43,168 nt of DNA, from NCBI GenBank assembly GCA_009693435.1, contig SHXF01000034.1, positions 1 through 43,168 on the forward strand, read 5' to 3'. The first letter of the stretch is position 1; every line of letters starts with the position of its first letter. The notes below the pieces were generated by a model. The model was not told the DNA's origin. It did not search any database and saw nothing but the letters and a program-made list of their open reading frames with translations. Below, piece after piece: positions 1-7,334 of this stretch. The DNA is from Betaproteobacteria bacterium (lineage in GTDB: Bacteria > Pseudomonadota > Gammaproteobacteria > Burkholderiales > SG8-39). The position numbers and the translations under genes were made by a program.

Positions 1-249
1 TCGACTCGGGCATGCTCGACTCCCCGGTGAAGGTACCATGGTGGAACGGCTTAAGCCTTCGAATGCTCGCCTGACGTGCCACTCCGATTTAACCCCCAAT
101 TCAGGAAATCCTTAGGGGAATTACTGTCCGTGGAAATCCAGGCTAGTGAAGTATGTGCAGCTTAAACTCAGTGAGATATTGTCTTGACTCAGGGATCCAC
201 CTTACAATTTCAATTCGCCAGACCAATAACAACGATTAGGGGGTTTCTA

Positions 250-936
250 ATGGGCAATCGACTTAGTACGGGCGTCAGGCTCGTGGCAACGGCGCTGCTG
301 GTAGCGGGGATGGGTTTGACGGGCAATGCGTCCTCCACGCTGATGAACCGCGGCGGCGGGATGATATACGACGACGTGCTAGGTATCACCTGGGTGCAGG
401 ACGCTAGTCTGTGCGTGACCTTGAACAACTGCGTTAACAGAAACGACACCCAGGTAATTGGTGGAATGAATTGGGACGATGCCAAGACTTGGGCCGAAAA
501 CCTCACTTACGGCGGCTACACCAACTGGCGGCTGGCGACGATGGATAACACCTCGCCCGCATCCGGGCAAATCAGTTGCCACCTTGTTACGGCGCAGGCC
601 TGTGCCGATAGTCGTAACGAACTTGGCTACATGTTTTTCTACAACTTGGGCGGAGCCTTCGGGGACAACTTGATGGGCAACCAGATGGTCGATGGGGTGC
701 AACTGACAAACATTCAGCATTGGTACTGGTCTGCGACGGAGTTTGATGGCACTGGATTGATTGAATTTTTCTCGTTTGGCAGTGGCAACCAAAGCCGCAT
801 CAGCGGTGCCAGCCCGTTCGCGGCATGGGCTGTACGCGACGGTGATATCGGAGCTAGCGTCCCTGAGCCAGCTTCCGTCGCCCTTCTTGCCTTCGGGCTC
901 GCCGGACTCGGATTCAGCAGGCGCAAGAAAGCTTAA
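250..936 (+). CDS. DUF1566-domain protein with PEP-CTERM sorting signal
   Basis: Predicted secreted surface protein of about 228 residues. An N-terminal hydrophobic signal segment (residues about 8-27, rich in A/L/V/G) is followed by a DUF1566 (Lcl C-terminal) type domain with its usual landmarks: GITWVQDA, a WRLAT segment, WYWSAT and a closing AAWAVRDG. The C-terminus is a textbook PEP-CTERM signal: VPEPAS, a hydrophobic helix, then RRKKA, which implies processing by an exosortase encoded elsewhere. I place the start at the ATG at 250 because a G-rich ribosome-binding site (AGGGGG) lies just upstream and the signal peptide begins there; an in-frame extension to 184 adds residues with no signal-peptide character. 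The first 249 bases hold no other gene I recognise. The molecular function is unknown. Confidence 0.85.
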   Translation: MGNRLSTGVRLVATALLVAGMGLTGNASSTLMNRGGGMIYDDVLGITWVQDASLCVTLNNCVNRNDTQVIGGMNWDDAKTWAENLTYGGYTNWRLATMDNTSPASGQISCHLVTAQACADSRNELGYMFFYNLGGAFGDNLMGNQMVDGVQLTNIQHWYWSATEFDGTGLIEFFSFGSGNQSRISGASPFAAWAVRDGDIGASVPEPASVALLAFGLAGLGFSRRKKA

Positions 937-1014
937 TCACTGCAGCACTCGCGCGGAACGCGAACGCGGGTGCGAAATCTTCTGGCGCTGGGAACGGGCA
1001 AGCGAACGGCGCTC

Positions 1015-1110
1015 ATGACGGGGGCCAGTGGCAAGGGCTACTGGCGACTGTCGCGAACGCTGGGTACGCAAACCGGGATGACAAACGATTGGCTGCGCGC
1101 ACAGGGGTTT
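1015..1110 (+). pseudogene. ltrA: Group II intron maturase, C-terminal relic
   Basis: A 32-codon stretch encodes the end of a bacterial group II intron reverse transcriptase/maturase: SGKGYWRLSRT, then TGMTNDWLRAQGF, the conserved tail after the maturase domain. The normal closing residues are lost and the frame runs on without homology. The fragment lies just upstream of a recognisable intron domain V, in the same orientation, exactly where the maturase gene ends in an intact intron. The rest of the protein and the intron 5' half are absent; a PEP-CTERM gene ends 78 bases to the left. Confidence 0.65.
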
Positions 1111-1181
1111 GGTCAGTATCCGTGCGCTCTGGATGAAGGCGCAAGGTTACGCTTGAGACTCCTCCTGTGCTCCGCTCTGAT

Positions 1182-1251
1182 GAACCGCCGGGTGCGGACC
1201 CGCATGCCCGGTGGTGTGGGGAGGGCCGGTTAGAGACCGGTCCTTACCCGA
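1182..1251 (+). ncRNA. Group II intron domains V and VI (3' end of a truncated intron)
   Basis: Positions 1182-1215 fit a 34-nt domain V: GAACCGCC at the start, a central TGCG/CGCA stem tip, and the closing strand CCCGGTGGT. Positions 1216-1251 fold as domain VI (GGCCGGT / ACCGGTCC) with an unpaired A in CCTTACCC as candidate branch point. The form matches the bacterial class C/attC-associated introns as I remember them. The 3' boundary falls at the last bases of the mazF-like gene, in an ATTAGAT stretch (1251-1257) that resembles an attC core read from the opposite strand. Such introns insert at attC sites antisense to the cassettes, which is the geometry here. Confidence 0.7.
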
Positions 1252-1590
1252 TTAGATTCCGATGATCTCATTCAGACCCTCGACGACAAGCGCAAGCTCC
1301 TCCGGGCTAGAGCGACCAAGCTTCCTGCCGATGCGCTCAACGGACAGGGTTCGAATCTGGCTGATCTTCACCCACGAACGTTTAACTAGCTTCGGAGATC
1401 TTAGTTCGTGTGTGAGAGGAAACCCCGCGCGCTGAGGCTGGTTGGTCAATGCAACCGCGATGACTGTACCAGAGCGCTCGTTGAACACATCGTGACTAAG
1501 AACCAGTACGGGTCGTAAGCCAGCCTGTTCGCGGCCACGTATGGGGTTAAGATCGGCCCAACGAATTTCGCCCCTCAGTATTCGGGCCAC
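1252..1590 (-). CDS. mazF: MazF/PemK-family endoribonuclease toxin
   Basis: A 112-residue toxin of the MazF/PemK/CcdB fold, expected to cleave mRNA. The diagnostic N-terminal block is present: [29 protein letters not shown] (quoted in parts: [23 protein letters not shown]), followed by VIAVALTNQ and [11 protein letters not shown], the strand carrying the family's conserved Ser/Thr-rich active-site edge. Its start overlaps the end of the antitoxin gene by 16 nt, so the two are translationally coupled. The stop codon lies within the sequence that resembles the attC core and abuts the group II intron end. It forms the first cassette left in the array, reading away from the integrase relic. Confidence 0.85.
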   Translation of the reverse strand: MARILRGEIRWADLNPIRGREQAGLRPVLVLSHDVFNERSGTVIAVALTNQPQRAGFPLTHELRSPKLVKRSWVKISQIRTLSVERIGRKLGRSSPEELALVVEGLNEIIGI

Positions 1591-1817
1591 GACTCAAGCT
1601 CCTGGCCCAAGCCTTCCTCGGCGAGAGCTTTTTCGAACTTCGGATCGAGTTTGGCGCACTCAGACGCAAGCCGGCCACGCTCCATGCGCGCGAGCTTCTC
1701 GCTCACGGCTGCCTGAATCGCGCGACTGCGATTGGGAAAAATGCTCTTCGAGACCAAACCGTCAACGCGGATCAGCGTTTCCTGGTCCAAAGTAATCGCT
1801 ACCTTGACGCTGCTCAT
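1575..1817 (-). CDS. Ribbon-helix-helix antitoxin of the MazF-like toxin
   Basis: An 80-residue protein with a ribbon-helix-helix DNA-binding N-terminus ([12 protein letters not shown] as the strand, then two helices with [14 protein letters not shown]) and an acidic C-terminal tail that would wrap the toxin. It lies upstream of and overlaps the toxin gene, the standard order of a type II module. It is expected to repress its own operon with the toxin through the 11-bp palindrome just upstream of its start. The start at 1817 is 9 nt from that operator, so bound antitoxin would cover the ribosome-binding region and promoter. The RHH partner makes this a MazF-RHH hybrid rather than a classic MazE (AbrB-fold) pair. 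Confidence 0.8.
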   Translation of the reverse strand: MSSVKVAITLDQETLIRVDGLVSKSIFPNRSRAIQAAVSEKLARMERGRLASECAKLDPKFEKALAEEGLGQELESWPEY

Positions 1818-1826
1818 GTTTTATCT

Positions 1827-1855
1827 CCGTGGTATGACAATACATCATACCACGG
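1827..1855 (-). promoter_or_regulatory. Operator palindrome of the MazF/RHH operon
   Basis: A perfect 11-bp inverted repeat, CCGTGGTATGA - 7 nt - TCATACCACGG. It lies directly upstream of the antitoxin and probably overlaps a minus-strand -10 element (TATGAT or TATTGT). The core half-site GTATGA with the same 7-nt spacing reappears in front of the RHH gene at 19530, which supports an operator role. Confidence 0.7.
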
Positions 1856-1870
1856 CTGGTGGCGCAAGGA

Positions 1871-1939
1871 ATCTAACGTGCCGTTGATCGGCGCCGCAGC
1901 GCGCAGCGCGGAGGCGTCCGCTCCAACGGCTGATTGGAC
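1871..1939 (-). repeat. attC site 1 (integron recombination site)
   Basis: Read on the minus strand: R'' GTCCAAT (1939-1933, one base from RYYYAAC), complementary arms GCCGTTG and CAACGGC with unpaired bases, and R' GTTAGAT (1877-1871, perfect GTTRRRY). Length 69 bp. It follows the 3' end of the CxC-protein cassette and precedes the toxin-antitoxin cassette. The upstream reading frame runs through it and stops in the R' box. Confidence 0.7.
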
Positions 1940-2340
1940 GTCTGGCTCTTCTTGTTTTTGGCTCTACCTCGCAGAATCGAGATCTCTGCGACCTTGGAGG
2001 CACTTGGCCCTGAGCCGAGGCAGCGGGAGACAATATTCTTACCAGCGATTCTGGTCATGAAAATTAGATAGCGCTCATCCGGTTTCGGATCAATTGGCGG
2101 TAGGAAGTAGTCGCAGTCACTCCCGGCGACAGCGATTGTGACCCTATTCACCCCCGACCCTTTAAACGATTCCGTGACTTCCATTTCTACGGCCTCAAAC
2201 GGATGGAACTTAATTACTTTAGCGATGAATACATGCGTACTCCAATCCACACGTTGGGCGAGAGGAGACTCCATACAGCTGCATGCGGAGCAGATAGAAG
2301 CCCAGACGAAAGATAACAATGTCGGGAGGAGTCTCAGCAT
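1873..2340 (-). CDS. Secreted CxC-start protein (TIMP/NTR-like), integron cassette
   Basis: A 155-residue protein with a signal peptide (residues 1-18) ending just before ACSC, so the mature chain would begin with Cys-x-Cys, as in the bacterial secreted proteins that resemble the netrin/TIMP fold. A following segment (HVFIAKVIKF, VTESFKGSG, then a Cys-containing SDCDYFLPP and RYLIFM) fits that group. The function is unknown and the family assignment is by pattern only. The last ~22 residues (QPLERTPPRCALRRRSTAR) are encoded by the attC site, not by a protein domain; the TAG stop is made by the R' core. The start lies only 12 nt inside the cassette boundary at 2352, as expected of a gene cassette. 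Confidence 0.7.
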   Translation of the reverse strand: MLRLLPTLLSFVWASICSACSCMESPLAQRVDWSTHVFIAKVIKFHPFEAVEMEVTESFKGSGVNRVTIAVAGSDCDYFLPPIDPKPDERYLIFMTRIAGKNIVSRCLGSGPSASKVAEISILRGRAKNKKSQTSNQPLERTPPRCALRRRSTAR

Positions 2341-2351
2341 CGGATCCAGAC

Positions 2352-2439
2352 GCCTAGCGTGTTGCTCTGCGGCGGGCCGCCGCGGTGCTGATTTGTAGCA
2401 CGATGCTCCAGGCCCGTCCGCAGCAGCGCATGGTTAGGT
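2352..2439 (-). repeat. attC site 2
   Basis: Minus strand: R'' ACCTAAC (2439-2433, perfect consensus); arms GCTGCTGCGGACGGGCC and GGCCCGCCGCAGAGC, which pair once an extra G and an extra A are looped out; R' GCTAGGC (2358-2352, one mismatch to GTTRRRY). Unpaired bases in one arm are the hallmark that gives attC its strand polarity. Length 88 bp; follows the membrane-protein gene by 1 nt. The arms closely resemble those of attC site 5 (7242-7328). Confidence 0.75.
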
Positions 2440-2440
2440 G

Positions 2441-3244
2441 TCAGAAATTGTCTTTTACCCATACAAATGCTCGGCTCTGTGTCTTGTCGTGAACGAGGAA
2501 ATAATGTGCGCCATCTGGCCCTCTGCTGTCTCCTGAAAACATCGCACTTTGAAATGCCTCTCCGCCAGCGGGCATGAATCGTGGCCAATAGTGTGGCGGC
2601 ATCTGCCAGAAATCGCGAGGCACTGCGTTGGTGCTGCGCAACCCAAGACCACTGACAACCAGCGCCATCGCCTCTGGCGTGGCATCTATGCGCCAAAGCC
2701 ACTCATGGTCAATGAAACCGCCGCGGTCATAGCGATAGAACGCAGTGACGAGTGAAGTGCTCGTGCCGAGAGCGTGAACCAACTGTGGCGACAATGCGTC
2801 GGGATGTGCTGGCCTGTCAACGAAGCGGGCAAACACCATACCGATGAAAACGCAAAATGCAGCGCAGGCACCGATGCCAACCCACAAGGCCGAACGCCGT
2901 GTGCGCTGCGGATGAAACCACCACGCGACAAATGCAACGGCGACGATACTACCGGCCAAGGTGCCCAAGAGGTGAAAGCTCATAAGGGCTGTGGCTAGCG
3001 CCGTTCCCGCTACGCACAAAACCAGTGCGACGGCGAGGCGCTGCCGTGGCGCGAGTAGTGAGCCTGCGAGAACCAGGAGCAAACCCATCGTGAAACCAGC
3101 CGTCGGCTCGACCAAGTCCTTCGGAAACGGGCCGAACATCAGGACAAACAGACTGAAATAAAGCGCTGCGAAGAACGCGACCACTACCGCTCCTGCTGCG
3201 AGAAGCCAGCGGAACAACTCTCGAATGGAAAACGCAGTCGTCAT
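2441..3244 (-). CDS. Multi-pass membrane protein of unknown function, integron cassette
   Basis: A 267-residue protein I do not recognise. Hydrophobic segments appear at about residues 8-36 (LLAAGAVVVAFFAALYF), 47-60, 67-106 (probably two helices) and 113-132, so four or five transmembrane helices. A soluble C-terminal half of about 130 residues follows, with Trp-rich motifs (HEWLWRI, PPHYWPRF) and an HYFLVHD segment. I start it at the ATG at 3244, 16 nt inside the cassette boundary set by the R' box at 3266-3260; the longer frame from 3304 would begin inside the attC site. It lies alone between two attC sites, in the same orientation as the other cassettes. Integron cassette genes are often such unknown membrane or secreted proteins. 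Confidence 0.65.
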   Translation of the reverse strand: MTTAFSIRELFRWLLAAGAVVVAFFAALYFSLFVLMFGPFPKDLVEPTAGFTMGLLLVLAGSLLAPRQRLAVALVLCVAGTALATALMSFHLLGTLAGSIVAVAFVAWWFHPQRTRRSALWVGIGACAAFCVFIGMVFARFVDRPAHPDALSPQLVHALGTSTSLVTAFYRYDRGGFIDHEWLWRIDATPEAMALVVSGLGLRSTNAVPRDFWQMPPHYWPRFMPAGGEAFQSAMFSGDSRGPDGAHYFLVHDKTQSRAFVWVKDNF

Positions 3245-3259
3245 GGCTGTAGCTCTGAC

Positions 3260-3350
3260 ACCTAACGTATAGCGTATCGTTGAACGGCACCATTCTGCTC
3301 GCATTCCGAAGACAAGACGTATCCGGTGCCGGTCGAACGCCCAGTTGCAC
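3260..3350 (-). repeat. attC site 3 (degenerate)
   Basis: Minus strand: R'' GTGCAAC (3350-3344, one mismatch); arms CGTTCGACCGGCACC and GGTGCCGTTCAACG, pairing with one looped-out C and one mismatch; R' GTTAGGT (3266-3260, perfect). The gap between the second arm and R' is longer than usual (11 nt), so it may be decayed. It separates the membrane-protein cassette from the DUF1272/TfoX cassette. Confidence 0.5.
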
Positions 3351-3371
3351 GAGCCCGGCGGGACACCGCGA

Positions 3372-3850
3372 CTATGGGAATTCTATGCGCGGTTGACGCC
3401 GAGGGCGCGAGTGATGGAAGCCGCCGGTGGCTGCCGGGGCGCCGGTCTGCGCTTCATGCTCCGCTGAAATCGCCCGAGCGGAGAGCTTGCGGCAGCGAAA
3501 TCCCCGCTCGGGCTGCGTGCTTTTGCCCAGTCGCTCTCGACTGCCGGGTTGGGCGTCTTGGCTACGCCAGCCGAGCGAGCCATTTCTGTCGGCTTCCTCA
3601 AGTGCGAGCAATAGACTTGTTCTGTGATTCGTTGCGGCATCCCGCCAGTGCTCGCCCGTGAGAAGACTTTCCAATCCCCACAGAAAATTTAGGCTTGGGT
3701 TGCACTTCGCACGCTTGACCATGCCATACGCGCGAACGGCCCCCAATTTTTCGCGAAGCTGCGACAGTGTGACGTGATTCCGGCAGCACGCAACATTTCG
3801 CCTGACTTTGGCCCGATGCCGGGAAATAACCTCTCCCGTTCAGCAGACAT
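3372..3850 (-). pseudogene. TfoX C-terminal domain protein, frameshifted
   Basis: The frame opening at 3850 encodes FPGIGPKSGEMLRAAGIT, the helix-hairpin-helix start of the TfoX C-terminal domain. After that the homology continues in another frame: SQLREKLGAVRAYGMVKRA, then SLNFLWGLESLLTGEHW and TSLLLALEEADRNG. A single-base indel near 3775-3785 explains this. Beyond about 3610 the frame runs into unrelated sequence to the stop at 3372. The ATG is 1 nt after the DUF1272 stop codon, so the two were one transcription unit. TfoX-C proteins are small and of uncertain function; full TfoX regulates competence. A sequencing error cannot be excluded. Confidence 0.7.
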
Positions 3851-3851
3851 G

Positions 3852-4100
3852 CTACGTAGCCTTATTGCAACCGGCAGCGTTGTATACGCGCTTGGTCGAG
3901 GGCGGATTGTTAGCGAGCTTGTTAGTTGGACGCCGAGGACGGAGGACCAATTCTCCGCCGCAGTTTGGACACTTGCCACCGAGGGTGGTCTCTGCGCACG
4001 ACGCACAGAAAGTACACTCGAATGAGCAGATGCGGGCCTCAGTGGACTCGGGGGGCAAGTCTTTGTCACAGCACTCGCAGCTTGGCCTCAACTCGAGCAT
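3852..4100 (-). CDS. DUF1272 zinc-binding small protein
   Basis: An 82-residue protein matching the DUF1272 family almost end to end: LELRPSCECCDKDLPP at the start, then ARICSFECTFCASCA and CPNCGGEL. The four Cys pairs (CECC, CSFEC-x2-C, C-x2-C, CPNC) would hold one or two zinc ions. The family function is unknown. A good ribosome-binding site (GAGGAG, 6 nt before ATG) supports the start. The gene is the first of a two-gene cassette with the frameshifted TfoX-C gene. Its 5' flank is interrupted by the IS701-like insertion, which separates it from the cassette boundary at 5632. Confidence 0.85.
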   Translation of the reverse strand: MLELRPSCECCDKDLPPESTEARICSFECTFCASCAETTLGGKCPNCGGELVLRPRRPTNKLANNPPSTKRVYNAAGCNKAT

Positions 4101-4137
4101 TTCATTCTCCTCGTGAATAGGTTGGTAGGCTGAGGAC

Positions 4138-5608
4138 TAATTGTACTGTGTTATTAGTGTCTACCTGCTCGCACGTACGGTTTCCCGCAACACGGGCATT
4201 GCCGAAGATGTCGGGCGATGGCCCGGCCCAGGCGAAAGCGCACGGTGGCGATCGACCACGGGATTTGCCGTTGCATCGGACCCAGCCCCACGCGGGCGGA
4301 AGCCTTCGGGTAGGGCAGGCGCTTTGAGTCGAGCGGCGTTTTTTTTACTGCCGGAGAGCCGCTCCAGCATGAGGAAACCATAGGCAGCGATGCACAAGCT
4401 CGCATGATGATGAAAACCACGCCAATTGCGCCCCTCGTAATGACCCAGACCCACCTCCTGCTTGAGTTCCAGGTAGTCCCGCTCGATACGCCAGCGCATC
4501 TTGACGGTGGCCACCAGTTCCTCGAACGATATGCCCGCGGACAGGGTGGACAGGAAATAGCGGGTTGGCTCGGCTTCCCCCTTGGGCCATTCGATGAGCA
4601 GCCATTCTTCTTCACGGGGTCGATCGGCATGCGCGGCGCGCACCCGTACCCGCGCGAAGCGCGAACGCAGCGCTGCGTTGGTGCCTTCGCGCCAAGTCAT
4701 GGTGCGATAGCTGGCCGCCGGCAGCGCCTTGGCCAGTTCGCGCACGCCGATGGGCTGATGCGTTTCATCACGCAGCACTCGGGTGCGGCGCCGACCTCGA
4801 GCCTGCTGAACCAGTGCCGGTGCAAGTTGGTGCTCATCCCACCAAACCGCCGTCGCCGGCTTTATACCCACCGCGTAAGGCAGGCCGTGTGCACTGAGCC
4901 GATCGCGCAACGCCGCTTCATCGCCGTAGCCCGCATCAATGAGCACCGTGCCGCGCGGGATCCCGGCGGCCAGCGCCGCTTCGACCTGCCTCCAGGCCAA
5001 CTCGCCCTTGGTCGCAAAGGCGATCTCCTTGGGCACCCCAGCACGCTTGCAGCGCGATTTGTCTTTGGTCCACTCCTGGGGCAGGTACAGCCGATAGTCC
5101 AGTGGCACACTGCCCTCGGTCGTGGCCAGCGACAGGCTCACCGCCACCTGGCAGTTCTCGGTCTTGCCCAACTGCCCGCAGTATTGGCGTGCCACACCAA
5201 CCGAGTGCTTGCCGTACTTGCGAAAGCCCGTGTCATCGATAATCCAGAAGCATGGTGCTTGTCCCGACTCACTCAGAACCGGCACCACCTCGCGCGCCAC
5301 CGCCGCGAGCAACGCCGTATCGCTCCACTCGGAGTCGGCCACCAGGTGATGCATCGATTGATGCGCCGAGCGCACATCCTGCGGATGGACCCGCGCCGCC
5401 ATCGGCTCCACGCTCTTGCGCTTTCCGGGCAGCATCAATCCGCGCAAATACCAGCGCGCCGGTGTAGCCCGATCAGCATGTCCCAGTGCTTTGACCATCA
5501 CATCGGAATACCGTTCGAACCGCGATTCCACACTGCTACCCATCACGCATCTCCTAAATCACTTGAAGATGTCGTCATAATGCCTTATTATTTAACACAG
5601 TACAATTA
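4138..5608. mobile_element. IS701-family insertion sequence
   Basis: A 1.47-kb element bounded by 16-bp perfect terminal inverted repeats, TAATTGTACTGTGTTA (4138-4153) and its complement (5593-5608), with one transposase gene filling it. It lies in the 5' leader of the DUF1272 cassette, 23 nt after the R' box of attC site 4. I could not find a convincing 4-bp target duplication whichever base I take as the tip, so the exact ends are uncertain by a few bases. Confidence 0.8.
4161..5543 (-). CDS. IS701-family DDE transposase
   Basis: A full-length transposase of 460 residues. The three catalytic acidic motifs are visible: first Asp in WIIDDTGFRKYGKHS, second Asp in TVLIDAGYGDE, and Glu in MRWRIERDYLELKQEVGLGHYEGR (in parts: RWRIERDYLELK, EVGLGHYEGR), the signature of the IS701 group. 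I choose the ATG at 5543 because AGGAG lies 7 nt upstream; a GTG one codon earlier is also possible. No frameshift is seen, so the element could still be active. Confidence 0.9.
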   Translation of the reverse strand: MGSSVESRFERYSDVMVKALGHADRATPARWYLRGLMLPGKRKSVEPMAARVHPQDVRSAHQSMHHLVADSEWSDTALLAAVAREVVPVLSESGQAPCFWIIDDTGFRKYGKHSVGVARQYCGQLGKTENCQVAVSLSLATTEGSVPLDYRLYLPQEWTKDKSRCKRAGVPKEIAFATKGELAWRQVEAALAAGIPRGTVLIDAGYGDEAALRDRLSAHGLPYAVGIKPATAVWWDEHQLAPALVQQARGRRRTRVLRDETHQPIGVRELAKALPAASYRTMTWREGTNAALRSRFARVRVRAAHADRPREEEWLLIEWPKGEAEPTRYFLSTLSAGISFEELVATVKMRWRIERDYLELKQEVGLGHYEGRNWRGFHHHASLCIAAYGFLMLERLSGSKKNAARLKAPALPEGFRPRGAGSDATANPVVDRHRALSPGPGHRPTSSAMPVLRETVRASR

Positions 5609-5631
5609 TTCCAGGGCGCGGCAAAGTCGTA

Positions 5632-5697
5632 GCCTAACGACCCAGCTGTTCGGCTGGGCGCCACAGGCGGCCAGTCCGAACGAGCGCACAGTTGGGC
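5632..5697 (-). repeat. attC site 4
   Basis: The best-preserved site. Minus strand: R'' GCCCAAC (5697-5691), arms GTTCGGACTGG and CCAGCCGAAC pairing with one looped-out A, and R' GTTAGGC (5638-5632). Both core boxes are perfect matches to RYYYAAC and GTTRRRY. Length 66 bp. It lies 16 nt after the Fic stop codon, as a cassette's own attC should. Confidence 0.85.
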
Positions 5698-5712
5698 GTC
5701 AAAAGAAAATTC

Positions 5713-7194
5713 CTAGAGGCGGTCCCCATACTCCTTGACTGCCACCGCTAAAGCGCCATCAAGCCAGCGGGAGAACGCTTCATGTATCTCACCCTCATCC
5801 GTCCTGTATGTGAATACGAACGGTTCAAGGGAACACAAAAAGAACTCCTGCGAAACTGACTTTCTATCATCAGAATCTTCGAGCGACTCAAGCTGAGCAA
5901 ACGCAGCCGCCTCCATGATGCCGGACAATTCTCGACCAACATGGTGGAACGACGTGACAAACACCAGTCGTTCTCGTTCAGCACGGATAGTCGCTTTTGT
6001 AAAATAGTGGTCTTCGGCAAAATTCGCAAACTTTCCACTCTCATTGGCTGATTTGACCACCTCGAATTTGTACCAATGTGCGTTTCCTCGGTCTGTTCCC
6101 CCTTCCGTGACATGAATTTCTGGTTCTGCAATTGCGGATACGGCGGTTTTCAAGTTCCTGAATGCATCGGAAAGCAATGAACTTGCCTTACCTCTCAACG
6201 AACGTGCTACATCGTTGACTTTCCGTAGTTCGGCAACCTTAGCTTTGCGACGTTTGCCAAACTTGTCGGCTAAAGTCTCTATGACCGCTGATGTGAGGGT
6301 CTTTTGATGAGAGATTTCCGCGTCTGTGTCAACACTCAAAGCTTGTAGGATCGCTGTGCGCTCCAGCCGAGCAAACAAGCCTGCGATCGGAGACAAATCG
6401 CCCTGATCGGCAGTTTCAAGAGCTTGGATGTACTCGACACGCAGGTCGCGGTCTACAACAAGTGGGAGCAGTTCTACGCGCAAGAGAATCAAGGTTGTAA
6501 GCGCGCGGGCAACGCGGCCATTGCCATCTTGGTATGGGTGAATCGCCGTAAATCGGTGATGAAACCACGCGGAAACAATTATCGGATCGTCCTGCGCGTA
6601 CTCCCCTAACCACTGCAGGAGGTTTTCCATCTCCGAGTCAACGTGAATCGGCGGACAGTATTCATGAAAGGAACCATCTGGTCTGCGCGGATTGTTGGGC
6701 TGTTCTTTGAAGCGTCCCTTTAGCAAGGGAATCTCAAGTCGATTTCCTAACTGATCGATTGCCGTTGTGTTGTCTTGATGCCGTGTCAGAATTGAATGTA
6801 GTTCGTGCACGATAGACTTTGTAAGAGCCCGATTTCCAGCGACGCAATCCATAACGAGTTGGATTGCAGATTCCTGGTCCCTAAGTATGTCGATAAGTCG
6901 TGCTGGTTCGATATTCGTGCTGGAACGCGAAACCAGATCCTCCACGAACCCTGTCGCTACCAGGGCCTCGGTGGTGCCGCGATCAAGGTCATAAAGCCGC
7001 TCCAGAATGCCGGTTTCAATGCTAAGCCGACGTACAAGACGCGCTGTAAATTCCTTGAGGTTGGCCGGACTTTCGGACTCCAATCGTGATTTAGATGCCT
7101 TCCACGTGTCGTAAAGCGGGCGCATCGCTGCAAGATCAATCTTGCGATCACTTTCGGAGAGGGGCTCAATAGCCTTCCATCTGAGGTCCGTCAC
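5713..7194 (-). CDS. Fic-domain protein (probable AMP transferase), integron cassette
   Basis: A 493-residue Fic/DOC protein. The core motif HPYQDGNGRVAR (His at about residue 219) matches HPFx(D/E)GNGRxxR, including the catalytic His and the Gly/Asn/Arg that hold the nucleotide phosphates; these enzymes usually transfer AMP to a hydroxyl of a target protein. Upstream features of large Fic proteins are seen: a SIETG segment at about residue 58, which may be the self-inhibiting helix, and GRFKEQPNNPRRPDGS before the core. The last ~200 residues are an unrecognised helical domain. I start it at the GTG at 7194, which has AGGAG 7 nt upstream; a TTG at 7230 would add 12 residues without a ribosome-binding site. 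It fills the space between attC sites 4 and 5. Confidence 0.88.
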   Translation of the reverse strand: MTDLRWKAIEPLSESDRKIDLAAMRPLYDTWKASKSRLESESPANLKEFTARLVRRLSIETGILERLYDLDRGTTEALVATGFVEDLVSRSSTNIEPARLIDILRDQESAIQLVMDCVAGNRALTKSIVHELHSILTRHQDNTTAIDQLGNRLEIPLLKGRFKEQPNNPRRPDGSFHEYCPPIHVDSEMENLLQWLGEYAQDDPIIVSAWFHHRFTAIHPYQDGNGRVARALTTLILLRVELLPLVVDRDLRVEYIQALETADQGDLSPIAGLFARLERTAILQALSVDTDAEISHQKTLTSAVIETLADKFGKRRKAKVAELRKVNDVARSLRGKASSLLSDAFRNLKTAVSAIAEPEIHVTEGGTDRGNAHWYKFEVVKSANESGKFANFAEDHYFTKATIRAERERLVFVTSFHHVGRELSGIMEAAAFAQLESLEDSDDRKSVSQEFFLCSLEPFVFTYRTDEGEIHEAFSRWLDGALAVAVKEYGDRL

Positions 7195-7241
7195 TTTTCT
7201 TCTCCTATCATTGTCCCTCCAGCGAATCAATCCGCAATGAC

Positions 7242-7328
7242 GCCCAACGCGTTGGTGAGCGGCGGGCCGCCGCAGACAACGTGCAAGGCACGGCGCTTCC
7301 GGCCCGTCCGCTCGACCTAAAGTTATAC
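7242..7328 (-). repeat. attC site 5
   Basis: Minus strand: R'' GTATAAC (7328-7322, one mismatch), arms GGTCGAGCGGACGGGCC and GGCCCGCCGCTCACC that pair with a looped-out C and A, and R' GTTGGGC (7248-7242, perfect). Length 87 bp. It lies between the MreB-like gene stop (7335) and the Fic gene, and resembles attC site 2 in its arms. Confidence 0.75.
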
Positions 7329-7334
7329 GACTGC

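Noticed and set aside
183..215. Sigma-70 promoter TTGACT...TACAAT before the first PEP-CTERM gene
   Set aside because: The spacing is only about 13 nt, too short for a convincing promoter.
970..1233. Open frame read as an 87-residue protein
   Set aside because: Its first half is the maturase relic and its second half is the structured domain V/VI RNA; no protein pattern continues.
4138..5608. Target-site duplication of the IS701-like element
   Set aside because: No placement of the ends gives matching 4-bp flanks; the apparent TAAT/ATTA match is part of the inverted repeat.
4404..5738. Long plus-strand open frame opposite the IS701 transposase
   Set aside because: It is antisense to a transposase with clear DDE motifs and shows no protein family pattern; a GC-rich shadow frame.
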